Shown here piece after piece: positions 10,884 to 23,043 of a DNA stretch of 64,000 nucleotides (its first letter is position 1; every line of letters starts with the position of its first letter). The notes below the pieces were generated by a model. It saw only the letters and a program-made list of their open reading frames with translations. It did not search any database and was not told the origin of the DNA. The stretch covers positions 16,864,001 through 16,928,000 of the forward strand of contig OZ059897.1 of assembly GCA_964057225.1 (NCBI GenBank), in the 5' to 3' direction. The stretch is from Auanema rhodensis. Lineage: Eukaryota > Nematoda > Chromadorea > Rhabditida > Rhabditidae. The position numbers and the translations under genes are program-made.

Positions 10884-13587
10884 TTACCAAAGGTCTAGAT
10901 TACGAGCCAACTCTTCCGTGAGGCTGTCAAGTCCAGAATAGTGGAACATGTCAAAATCACGGTCATCATCCGTTAAGTTGAGGTTAACGGATGAGGAAGA
11001 GACTGTGGAAAAGGGAGATACCTCAGTCATAGGTGTGGAACCACCAGAAACATAGCCTTGTGAGCCAGTAAGAGACGGGCGTACTGGTGTTTTAAAATCT
11101 CCAAACATGCCAGAGGCTAAAACATAATATTAGTTTAATTTTTTTTAAAACTATTCTTACTAGCAAGAGTTGACTCAATAAGAGGCTTCTCTTCCTTTTC
11201 CATGAAGAAGGTTGGTGGCTCGAGTGGCCAACTAGGGTGAGGACGCAAATGGTTTGCTACACTTCGCATGGGTGTAGGTCCCAATGCTGGAGCGGCCGAC
11301 TGATTTTGCTGACAGTTCAACGGAGTTGAAGGCCGAATAGCAATATCAGTAATTTGGCACAGATCAGCCATGGCATGACGTTGAGTCACCTAAGTAGATA
11401 AAACAGTTAGTCGTAATACAGACACAAGCTCACTTCAAGAAGTTTATCTGGTCTAATGTAAGCGTTATTTCCAGAAGAATCAGGATGAATGAATAAACAA
11501 CGATTTCCGTATGGGCAGAGACCACTAGTAGTATACTTATCACACAATTTAGTCTTATATTTGTTGTTTTGCTTTGGTTGAATTCTATAATTATAGAATA
11601 TAGATTTTAATTTAAATATCTTCAAACCTTGATGGTCGAAGTTCTACTTCTCCATGGGCAAACCTACAATTTTCACCAAAGAGGCAAACTTTCGACTCTA
11701 ACCATGCTTGGCACATGACAGTTTTATAACTATCTGGCTTAGGAGAACGCTTTCCAGACTGACGATTACTGTAAGTTATGACATTTTCAAAACCACTACA
11801 TATCGAAACATACGCTGGATTGGGGGGTATATTTTGGGCCTCAAATGGGAATATTTCCTGAGTGAGAAGTGGTTGAGAGGCAAACTCAATGCCATTTGAA
11901 TTGGAGTTATTACTCGAAACAGCAGCATTGGGAGCTGATACAGATGTGTTTGTATTTGTTCCAATTTGAGCATTAGGACCTGGAGCTGCTCCAGAAGCAC
12001 GAACCCTGATATTGGAAAAAATTAATTAGAAATCAAATTTATAACCCACTGTTCAATTTCTTTTCTTAATTGAGCATTAACTGCTATAAGATTAGCAGCT
12101 TGATGCAAAAGATGATTAATCTGAAGAAACTTGTGTAATTTCATCTAATCTAAAAAAAAGAAACCTGGAACGATGGGCTCGGAGGTCCAGAAACAGCTCT
12201 TGATTGTGGTCCACTGCCTTGTTGAGGAACACTGAATACACCACTGTCATTAGAGCCAGAGGATAGTGAAGAAGCTGGACGAGCAGAACTTGTAGTGGAT
12301 CTGGAACATTACACTATAACCAAACCGAACCAGCTTCACAATACAATTTTTTTTAAAAAGTATAAATGTTTGAAAAGCTTTCAGAAATAAAAATAGAATT
12401 TCTAAGCGAGCTGACAAAACAATAATGTTAGCTTATGGCCTTACAATTCAAACAAAAGTGTATCAGAAATCAGATACACACGTAAAATCATGTCACATAT
12501 TGGATCATAGATTAAAGCTGGATATTATTAGTAAAAAATTAAATAAAACTAACCCGATTGATCCTTCCTGGTACCTGTACATGTTAGAAGTATATGTTAG
12601 TTATATGAGAATAAAAAACCAAAATGAACAATCGGTGCCACCACACGGCCTGCAAATGGATATTTTTAGTCAAAAATTAGACCGAATGATCACGAAGAAG
12701 AACAAGAATAAATTTGAAATACGACCAACAACCGAACAGGAGTTCAAAAAAGAAATCAAAGAAAAGAGATTCTGGAACACAATAAGTCTCCAGAAGCGCC
12801 GACCGGCGAAAGCATAATCGACGAAAAGGACAACGAGGCTGCGACTTGCTGCTCTTTTCAGGGGCGTGAATGGGAATGACAACGGTATTCGGTCAGTATC
12901 GAAAGAAAGCCAAATAAGAAAATAGCTGAAGAATAGTTTGCGTATATCTACTCTTTCGACCAAAACGTTTCACAAAACTTCCAATAAAAGCGAAATAAGC
13001 AACAAAATTCTATGGAGGAAACGTAATAAAGCTACAGTTTGCAAGCGGATAAATAGCTAAAATAGAGGCAACGAAAATCAAGCTGATGCTTAAAAGGTGT
13101 GGGGGGAGGAGAGGTTAGATAGAGAAAAATACATGAAAACCAAATAGAAAAATGATTGTACGAGAGAAAGGTCAGTTGAATACAATACATGTTCAGACAG
13201 AAAGATAGAAAGAGGATCACTCAGTGCCGAATCAAAAAACGATAAACTAAAAAAACTGGTGAAAACTGGATTTAAACAGAAAAATCAGATGGCAGCAATA
13301 CGTATATTTGACACGGAGAGTAGACTTTCGAATATTAATGATAATGATATAAAAATATTAAAAAAAAACAGTAAATAGCAACTTTGTAATCGCAACATTG
13401 AGAAAAATAATATACAAAAAGAAAAAATATTTAAAAAAAAACTAATAATTCAGCCAGATAATGAATTAGTCAAACACGAGAGGAAACACACAGATTGTTC
13501 GGACTGAGGCGTACAAGCTGGATCAGCCCGAACCTGATTCGGTTGGATTGAAATGCCCATATCGGGTTGATGTCCAACCTGGCTCAT
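10884..13587 (-). CDS. oma-1: OMA-1/2-type tandem CCCH zinc-finger protein (TIS11 family)
   Basis: RNA-binding protein of the TIS11/tristetraprolin class. The closest match I recall is C. elegans OMA-1/OMA-2, which act in oocytes to control maternal mRNA translation and meiotic maturation. On the - strand the exons are 13587-13490 (putative first), 12300-12165, 12120-12050, 12005-11628, 11584-11434, 11389-11161 and 11116-10884, giving 431 aa. Finger 1 follows YKTVMC with C200, C209, C215, H219; finger 2 follows YKTKLC with C242, C251, C257, H261. Both have the C-x8-C-x5-C-x3-H spacing of the family. The linker reads ELRPSR, and after finger 2 comes SSGNNAYIRPDKLLEV. The N-terminal half is low complexity (Ser, Asn, Gln) and the C-terminus ends in an acidic segment plus EELARNLDLW. 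The first exon (32 codons, starting MSQVGHQPD) is inferred from phase and composition, leaving a 1.2 kb intron; everything from 12300 downward is firm. The gene symbol marks the family, not strict orthology to oma-1 rather than oma-2. Confidence 0.85.
12301..13489 (-). other. proposed intron 1 of the OMA-type gene
   Basis: About 1.2 kb between the proposed first exon and the first firm exon. It contains a 130-codon open frame on the opposite strand (12425-12817), discussed under findings. Otherwise it is A-rich with no recognised feature. If the first exon is wrong, this is upstream sequence. Confidence 0.35.
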
Positions 13588-16500
13588 ACAGTAAATGCAA
13601 AGGTGGAAGATAAGAGACGGAGAGAGAAAGAGATTGGGAAAGAAAGACAATGAAAAAGAGAGATACTGAGAAACAGAGATATAAGAGAATACGAGAGGAT
13701 TTGGATCAACTATTGAAGACAATATCTGCCACGAAATAATGGAAAAATTATAAACACGATGGACACGAACCTGGACATACAAGTAAAACAAAAAAAAACC
13801 AGATTCTGTGCTCTTTACAATCAAACAGATATATATCTGTTCTGATACATAAAACAGAAAAAAAGAAATACTAGTAAAATGGTCATTGCCTAATCTACGA
13901 GGATTTTCGGTGTTTTTTTTTAAATGCGATGTAAAATATAAAGAAAATAAACGGGAAAATCAAGAAAGGAATAGACAATCAGAGGGATTCTAATAGTCTT
14001 GTTGAAAATCAAAGAGAGAAGCTGACTGAATCTAGTAACAGAAGAATCATACGCAGCTATAAACTTCGTAGTCTCATTTTCAAATCTACACTCAATGCTT
14101 TCTTGATCTAATTGAAACGAAACGAAAATCACAAAATTAAAAATTAATTAAACAGCTAAGAACAAAGATTATAAGTAATGTACAAATATATATGTTCATA
14201 TACATATAACTATATTATATATTTCTTACATAAAAAACCTCAACCGTCATAACATCCTAATTATATGAAAATCATCTTTAACATGATCCAAAGTCTACCG
14301 ATTTTGGCGCCAAGAAGCGCCTAGCTATACACAAGAACAGGTAGATCAAATATAGATTTACTTTAAGTTTAATCAACAAGTTTTGTAGTTTATATGTTAG
14401 ATTTACAATTTTATTTTTTCATATTCCTATTATTATAATTTGAATGAATTATAATTTATGAAATATTGGTTTAATGATCTTTTCAATATTCTGCTCCCTA
14501 GCTGTTAAGTGATATTTGAAAATTAAACATTTTAAGGCATGTTGGCGGAATGATCGGATAAATTTCGAGTTTGCGCTGCTGAATTTCTAGCGATTATGAT
14601 GATGTTAGCGTGTTGCTTCTTTCTTTGTTTCTCTCTTCCTTCCCCTCTCTCTATCCAGTTACCTCTTCTTTTATTCTACTTCTCGCCATCTCTCGTCATC
14701 TCTTTTTCTTTTCTTACCATCTTTTTCTCGTTATTGTGATTTTATTCTCTTATATTATATCTGATATAAGGGAATGGCTAAGCCATTCTATCCCTATCCC
14801 CCCACCCTTTTCTTAAAAGGGCTTCAACGTGAGCGACAACGACAATCGACAACCCTGCCGCCGAAGTCGTCGTGTCCAGCTAGGTGGTAGTCTAGCTAAA
14901 GATGTTTAGATGAAGTGGAACATCATAAGCCTAGCAGGATAGATAGCCAGCAATAAACGAAGGTTGACAGTATGTCAGAAAGGTGACTACATGCAAGCGA
15001 TGTATAGCAAAGATATAGATATAAGGATGGAGATTATTGGAAAAAGAAGAAACTTCCAATGAGATTAGAAAAGAAATATTATGACATTTGAAGCGATGTA
15101 CTGGAAGAGAAGAGAAGATATGATAAACTGGTATGAAGGCGAGAAAGAAAAAGAAAATTAGTTATTTTCTCAAAAAGTATTCCAGATATTAAACAAAAAT
15201 ACATCCTGATAGGCTTATTGTTTTATGAACTTTAGGGATATAAGACAATAAGCAAGATTACAAACATCTCTATACAGTTATTTGAATAAGCCTTAAGAAA
15301 ATTCATTTTCTTGTATTATTTCTTATTGGTAAAGATGATGAAATACGTCTGTTTGACGTCCTTTATAGCTAAGACAGCCTACGTCAGTAGTGTTTAGTCG
15401 TTGTTTTCATGATTTTTCACACTTCACAAGTAACATGTCTATAGTTGATATATAGAGGTTAACAGTTGTCTGATTATATATATTGTGATAATCATTGACC
15501 ACATTTAGCTTTGATCATTTAGGAAACAAGATCAAAATGAAGAGAAGAAAAATGAAAAAGATGATGAATAAGTAAATGATTAGAGATGTTCATCTAGATT
15601 GAAGTTTCTGGTTGTCGAAACATTGAATAGACAATAAACCATAACTTAGTAAACAGGTAGTCATCTGATTCAGATGATGAACATCTTTAACAATCTCGAG
15701 ATTGTCGATGTCAAACATCTAACATAGTTACAATGAAGTTGTCGATAATCACAGTTAAACATGATGAATTATTTTTTAAATTTGAATACATATAACGTTT
15801 TAATATATAAGTAAATAACAAAAAAAAACTTAATAATATTACAAAAAAAAAAAGATTTGAACTTTGAAAATTTATATTTTTCTTCTGTTTGTATCATATT
15901 TTCTCGCTTAATTCTCTGATTCATATGTTATCAGTTTCAAAATTGAATGCGTTCGCTTGAACTGTCAGTTTGAAAAATAAAAAACTTTGAATAAAAAATT
16001 TTCTTTTTCTCTGATTCTATCTTTACTAGCTTTAACAGTAAAAATGAAATAGTCTATTGGTCAATTAGTTTTTTGTGTTTCTTCTATTGTTTGGAAAGAA
16101 GAAATATTTGTTTGAAACTAAAATATAACGATACTCTTGCACCTATTACGTACATACATATATTTCTAAATTAAACAGTTCAACAAGAAAACTTATGAGC
16201 TCGTCATGTTCCAGATAATTTTAGATTTGTTTTTGTTCTTCTTTTTCAACTGAAAAACAAAAATTTTGAAAAAAATATCTGTTATCTATAAAGTAGCAAA
16301 CTGATAAGAAATACTAGTATTTTTTTTATAAATAAATTAAAATAATAGATTGAGGATTGTATTGTAAAAATTAGGATCATAACTTCTAAAGAGCATATAT
16401 ATTATTATTTTTTTATTTTGTGTTTATGTTATGAAAAAATTAAACATTTTCATTATAAAAAAAGGTCTTTGAGGAAGAGAAAGTTAAGTTTTTATAAAGA

Positions 16501-17003
16501 AAAATAAAGAAAAAATGACTGAGAGAACGAAAGAGAGAATAAGGTCTGAAATAAGAGCAAATGGCACTAGAAAGTGAGAGAGAAAAATGAATTTTCGTCT
16601 TTTAAAACTTTCATTTTATAAAACGAAAATAGTTAGTTTGATTGATTAAATGAAAGAAAAAGAAAGAGAGATTAGATACTTATTTCATCTTTATATTGAA
16701 AAATGTTTCGATTAGAACCAATTGATTTGCACTTTTTTTAAAGAAAAACTCTGAAGAACAAATTTTGAAGAATGGGAATGTGTATGATGAGTATATCATA
16801 TACATATATTACGTTGATAATATATAGAGAGAATAAAACAGATAGAGAGAGATAGATAGAAAGAGAGAGAGAGAAGGGGGAGAGGGAGATAGAGGGAGAT
16901 AGAAAGAGAGAGAAAGAAGAGAAATAGAAGGGAAAAGAAGAGATAGGAAAAAGCATGAGGGAAAACCATTAAAGGTATGATGAAAAGAATAATTAGATGA
17001 CAG

Positions 17004-17052
<49 letters not shown>

Positions 17053-18900
17053 GAAGAGAAGAAAAAGCCTGGAAGAAATAGAAGATTCAATAAGAGAAAT
17101 ATGTAGATAGAGAATACATATTAAGTTAATAAAAGAATCAAAAAGTAAAATAAGATAAGAAAGAAAAGGACAAAAAACTTATAATGATTTATATATTTGA
17201 AATAATTGTCTAAACATATAAAATTAATTATAAATACTACAATAAATTGTATATTTTGCAGATATTTATAGAAAACAATTTGTCTATTAAAGCTTAAATG
17301 AAGATAAAAATAAAATGATAAAAGACAAAGTTGAAACATTGTATTGAAACAAATAAATTGTAAAATTTTCATCAAATAATTCGTTAATTTGCCGCAATTC
17401 TAAATGGGATTTAACAAGATTTTCGAACTTTTTAAGAGATTGAGCTTAGATTGAACTGAAAAAATAAAAAGCTATATATAGAAAGCTTGTTGCTTGTGTC
17501 GTTGAAGCTTTTATCTTAAAATGGAAAAAAATCCAGTAATAGTTTATTGCCAGAAACAAGAAAAGTACATGAACGGATTCTGGTCGGCAAGTGGTGGTCG
17601 AACTGTATGTTTCACTCTACCTCTGTTTTCAACAAGCAAAGAGAAAAGAACAGAGAGGAGGGAGTAAGTGAAAAAGAAGACGAGAATGAGAGAGAATAAA
17701 AGAGGGATAGATAGAGAGAAAAAGAATAGATTGAGAGGGTATGAGATCATGTTTGTATGGAAGAAGAGAGAGAAAGAGGGGGGAGGGGAGAGAGGGAGAG
17801 AGAAATGAAACTGGACGCAAAAACGAAATCGCGTAGGGTGGTTTCTGGCGCAACTAGAAAAGCGTATCATGAGAATCCGGGAAAGTAGAGGAAGCAAGCG
17901 ATTGTCTTTCTTCTTCTTTTTCTTCTACATCGTCGCTGTAGCTTCTGTTTCTTCATGAACGACGTTGCCGTCGTCAACTTAGTGATGTTCCTCTTCATTC
18001 GTTTTTACAGATAAAAACTGGCAATCCTATGGCGCCAAGAAAAGCATGGGTCATAAGGATGGCTTTCCGAGAACATTCTAATGAAGAGAAATGCCATCGT
18101 TAGAAAAGGCAAAGTTATCATTATTGTGATGAAAAACAAGACACAATAGCAATTGAAGCCAGATGTTGAATTGGTAATAAGAGATGACCGGAATTGAAAA
18201 AAAGGTTTAACGATGGCTATATCAATGAAAAGATAGATGAATCAGTTTGATGAACAAGATGAGAACAAAAAGTAACTAAAAAAAAAGATTAAGAGAATAA
18301 AGATAAGAATTTCATAATATGATATAAAATTTTATATATATTAAATAAATAAAAGACGAAAATTAGAAATATATTTGATTAAATTAATTTTAGTTGATTA
18401 AAAAAAATAAAATGTGAGATAGATTCATATGATTCAATTTCTTTTTTTTATCAATAATTCAAAACTCTTTCAAGTTTATAATTATTGTAATATATAAAAG
18501 AAAACAACATTCTCAACTTTGAAAGATGTAAATGAGCGTTAAAGAAGAATATTTTCAAATACTTTTCTAGAGCTATTCTGGCATGAACGTCATCTGCGGA
18601 TTTCCGCGTCAATGTCATCACATCACATCAAATCTTCGACGAATTAATCTGAACATAACGCCTTTTTAGGATTAAGGAACATTATCAGAGAAGGATTAGA
18701 TGAAGGTTAGAAGAAGAAGGAGGAGAAATAACAAAATTAGAAAATGAAAAAGCAAATATGAAGAGAGAGAGAGAAAGGTGATTGAGCTTAAAGAGATTTA
18801 TTCTTATCTCTCTTTCTTTTTCTCTCTCTAGTTCCTTCTATCAATTTTACTAGATTTTTATATAAATATAGAAAATTAATATTTTAAAACTAAAAAAGGA
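13588..18900. other. gene desert 1, left part
   Basis: No supported gene. The + strand is purine-rich (A with GA runs), including a 40-bp GA tract at 17009-17048. Islands of more balanced composition occur near 14300-14330, 14820-14890, 17820-18080 and 18570-18720. Two of them carry TGGCGCCA palindromes (14305-14312 and 18030-18037), and 17957 onward has clustered CGTCG words. These may be enhancers of the OMA-type gene, which points away on -; that is inference. Confidence 0.5.
17009..17048. repeat. GA dinucleotide microsatellite
   Basis: Twenty uninterrupted GA units, within a wider purine-rich stretch from about 16840 to 17060. Confidence 0.95.
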
Positions 18901-19534
18901 AAATTATTATTTATTCTAATGAATATAATAATAATATTACTTTATAAAAATAGATTATATGCCAATGAATACGTCAAGTTAAGTTATACTGATTATCATT
19001 ACATCTTTTCAAATATTATCTGAAGTCCTCTCTTTCTACTTATATAAATATATAAAAAATTATTATAATTGAATAACAAACATATGATGTGTTCGAATAT
19101 AATAGAAAAAATGTAATTTCTTTATCAGATTAGAAAGCGAAAAGTAACTTGCATCTAACCCCCCCCCCCCTTCCCCTTCTCCTCTTCCGCCCAATCATCA
19201 AAGTTGTGTCCCCACCCATCTATTATCTTATGGGCATTAACAATTGCTCTATATCCGCATTAGAAAATGAATTATGATGATTCAAATTTATAATTTTCAA
19301 ATAATTTTTTTTCATTTCAACGAGTAAAAAAAAGAAAAAAATGTAATTTTTTCATTTTTTTTTGTGTGATATATTCCTTATAGAACAAATAAATAAATAA
19401 GATTAAAAGCTTATTGAAAACACGGAAATAAGATAAAAAACAAGATATCAGAGGAAACAGCTGATCGTCATAGCTTTTAATAGAGATTGAAAGATAGAAA
19501 GTATATGAAATATCAAAAGAATTATGAGAAAAAG

Positions 19535-19745
19535 GTAGAGAGAGAGAGAGAGAGAGAGCAAGAAATATTAGGAACGAAAGAGTATGAGATAGTGCGAAGT
19601 GGCTGATGTGATGATGACCTTTGATTTCCTAGAGAACGACTGATCAGTTCATTTTTTCTTCTTTCTCTTGTAACCAGCTTCTCTCTCTCTCTCTCTCTCT
19701 GTCTGTCTTGTGATTTTTCCTTATTCTCTCTCTCTCTCTCTTTCC
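19535..19745. repeat. GA tract followed by CT tracts
   Basis: GA units at 19535-19558 and CT units at about 19680-19700 and 19725-19744 face each other within 200 bp, so a transcript could fold into a long imperfect GA:CU hairpin. Confidence 0.7.
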
Positions 19746-19796
19746 CTCTCTCTAATGCTCATATACACGATCAATTCACTTATATTTTAGTTGTTA

Positions 19797-19821
19797 TATA
19801 TATATATATATATATATATAT
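19797..19821. repeat. AT dinucleotide microsatellite
   Basis: Uninterrupted TA units. Similar tracts lie at about 22420-22437, 27680-27704, 38400-38419 and 52360-52378. Confidence 0.9.
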
Positions 19822-22800
19822 TAACATATAAGTTAGATGATAATAGTTGTAATAGGCTACGAACACAAGTTAATAGAATATCTGACAACGGTTCAAAAAA
19901 AAAAAGAACATGATAAATCAAGAGTGATGAAGAGATTCAGACAGTGAAATGTATACATGCAAGTAAAGAGAGATGGTGTTAGTGGACGAAAGAGTTAGAT
20001 GAAAAGAGAAAAGATTTTCGGACAAGTAGAATGTACAATATAGAGAAAAACAGAGAGCGAGAGAAGAAGAGAACGAGACAGAGAAAGAGAAGCTGACTCC
20101 GGTTTTGTGATGGTTTGGTTGGTCACTTGGATGAAACATATGCGACAAGTCCAAGTCGTCTCTCTCATTCCCCACCCGTTTCATGAGAGGTAGGATAGTT
20201 GGAGATACAGAAGAGAAGTAGAGAGGTAGTGGAAGAGGTAGATCGTGATACGGAGGTGGTACAAGAGTAAGATAAATTGAGAGAGAGAGAGAGAAATAGA
20301 TCATAAAATGTAAGAAGGCGAGAGAGGGAAAGAGAGAGAGAGAGAGATTGTTAGTATATAGGGTGGCAAAGAAAGGAGCTTTAAACACGTTTAGATCAAG
20401 CGGCTATTATGCTGACAACTATGTCTGGATGTTCAATGGAAAAGAGACAAAAGAAGGAGAAGGAAAGAAAAAGAAAAAGATAGTCGAAAAGATTTTTATT
20501 TAACATAACCACGGAGAGAAAGACAGAGAGATAGTGATGTAAAGAGGTTGAACGATGGTAGTGTGTTCCTCTATTTGGCATAATTATATCATATAAACCA
20601 TATGTATTATAAACAAAACAGTATTGTTATTATATATAATGCTTTGAATACTTTTCAAACATTTTGTTTTGTAAACTAAATAAGGTAGAATGCTAATATA
20701 TAATTTTTAAAGTTGATGAAACATATAATTGAAAAGTACAAATTATTTCTTAAAAGAAAAGTTTTTTAAAAAAACAAAAATATTGAAAATAAAAAAAGAA
20801 AAGTGAAACGAAAATTAAAAGTAAGTGAATGAAGGACAAAACCTCAGACCAACTTTTCAGGACGTGACCAAGCGTTTACCTTTCAATTCTTTAACTTGGT
20901 CAAGCTATTCAAATTTGAAATTGAAATGAAATGTGAGAAGTTACGTGAATAACGTGAAATACAAACTTTCATTTCTTATTGTGTAAATTAGTTTGAATGG
21001 TTGTATATTTATATATTTTTAAAAAGAATTTTTATAAAATCAATCTCTGAACAACTCTTGAGAACAAAATTTTTTTTCTGATTTTTAGCAATAAAGCAGA
21101 AACATGAATAAACGATAGTTAATTTCAATAGTGATTCATGAACATTGAACTTTTTTTTTCCTTTTTTGATGAAAATTATATTTGGAACATATTAATATAA
21201 TCATAATATACCTGAAATTGAGTTAAATAAAAGAAAAATATGAATATTTATCTATTCATATAATTAATATAATTGTTTTCAAATAAAATTATAAATATAT
21301 ATATAGTATATATAGAAAATACAAGAAAAATCCCCCATCCTCTACTTAGTTATATGAGATAAAGAACTCGATTGGTATTATAGAAGTAATTAGCGAATAA
21401 ATAAAAAAAAACTTTCAAAAATCGAGTTTAGATGGATGGTTTGTACTTGTTTTTTGAAGTTTCAGTCATGTTCATACAAAAATAAAAAAATCGATCATCA
21501 CTGATGTGTGAAACTTCATGAATTTGTATCGAAAAATTAATTAAGACGATAGAAAATTTGATTTTCATTGGGAATGTTTGATAAAATAATTTTCTTGTAT
21601 TATCTTGAAGCAAAATGTATTAATTATAATCTAATTATACATATGATGAAAATACAAAGTTAATAAAAAATAATGAAAGAAATAAAATTTTAAATGAAAG
21701 AATATAAAAAATTTTTAAAAAAAGGATACGAAATAGACAATTTATTAAAAATGTTTTATAGATGTTATTATATTCATTTTATGATGAATAGTAACAATAG
21801 TAAACTTCATAATTCATAAAATCGAAATAACTGTTCTCTGATCATAGAACTTATTTCATTTTTAATAAAAAAAAATATTTTTTAAACTGTATAGTATAGT
21901 ATATGATATATAGATTGGATATACATCATACATATATACCAAAAATAACATAAAAAGTTTTTTTTTTTTTTGAAAATACAAAAAAAAAAAAGAAAATAAG
22001 ATATACATACATATATATGTATTTGAATAATAAACAAGAAAAAGTAAGGAAAAAAAAGAAGAGAAAACTTTGAATTTTCATAAAATGAAATTGTGTTTTT
22101 GAGTTGAAACGAGAAAAAATGTATTGGTTGAATAAACAGAAAACTTATTTATTTGGATGAGAAAAAAATGATATGTTATATGATAAATATGCTGAAAATG
22201 TTGAAAATTATCGTCAAATATATAATAAATAAATAATAAAAGATATTGTTGTTATCATTATCTATAAATCAAAACAATAATTCTTAAGTAGGCGTATGTC
22301 AAGTAATTTCTAACTATAGATGGATACATACATATCAGATGATGATGATGATGATCAAGTTAAAACATAATCAAAACATTTTAATGAAAATACATTTATA
22401 AGGAAGTAAAGATAAAGATATATATATATATATATAAGAATTATAATCTTTTATTATTATAAATAATAGAATAATAATAGAAAAAGTTTTATTACAAACT
22501 TAATTGTAAATTAATTTTTATATAATTCATATAGTATATATATAATATTAAAAATATCTTATCTTAGTATGAATAATCAAATCAATTTTTAAATTAATTA
22601 TATTGAAATAGATACAATGAACTAAAGTATATAAATTCATTTTTTCTATCAAAATAATTCATATTGACTAGTGCTATGAGGTTAAAAGTTTTTGGGAAAC
22701 AAATCTTAAGAGATGAAAATTAAACTGAAATAGTAGTTTCATTGTTTTTTTATATTTAAAAAAGACCAAAATGATTCATTTAGGCGTATATCTTAAATTG

Positions 22801-23009
22801 AAAAAACGAGATATATTAAGAAATTATGCATACAATAGTTGTTTACTAAGATTTAATTTTTTTTTTTACTAAGATTATGATGAGAAGAACAAAACAGGAT
22901 TAATTGCTTGTATGTTGCGTTTACTAGCAAGCATGTTGCTTGAAAATATAAGAAAAAACTGTTTATTTTTTATTTTTTTAACCAGAGAGAGAGAAAGAGA
23001 AAGAAAGAA

Positions 23010-23011
<2 letters not shown>

Positions 23012-23041
<30 letters not shown>
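23012..23041. repeat. GA dinucleotide microsatellite
   Basis: Uninterrupted GA tract preceded by imperfect GA/GAAA units from 22985. Confidence 0.9.

Positions 23042-23043
<2 letters not shown>

Larger units (their letters stand above)
18901..23040. other. gene desert 1, middle part
   Basis: No supported gene. It holds a 12-base C run at 19159-19170, a GA tract at 19535-19558 followed by CT tracts around 19680-19745, an AT tract at 19797-19821, and more GA near 20281-20346 and 23012-23041. Open frames on - such as 19918-20388 are strings of Leu/Ser/Pro read from these tracts. The island 20090-20190 contains an inverted repeat ACTTGGA/TCCAAGT. Confidence 0.5.

Noticed and set aside
10884-12300. 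Muscleblind (mbl-1) identity for the tandem CCCH gene
   Set aside because: The finger spacing is C-x8-C-x5-C-x3-H with YKTxxC lead-ins, which is TIS11/OMA type; muscleblind fingers use C-x7-C-x4/6-C-x3-H and different flanks.
16738-17090. Overlapping frames on - rich in Ser/Leu
   Set aside because: They are translations of the GA/CT repeat in two frames.
19918-20388. 156-codon frame on -
   Set aside because: Composed mostly of Leu/Ser/Phe read from CT microsatellites, with no splice context or domain.
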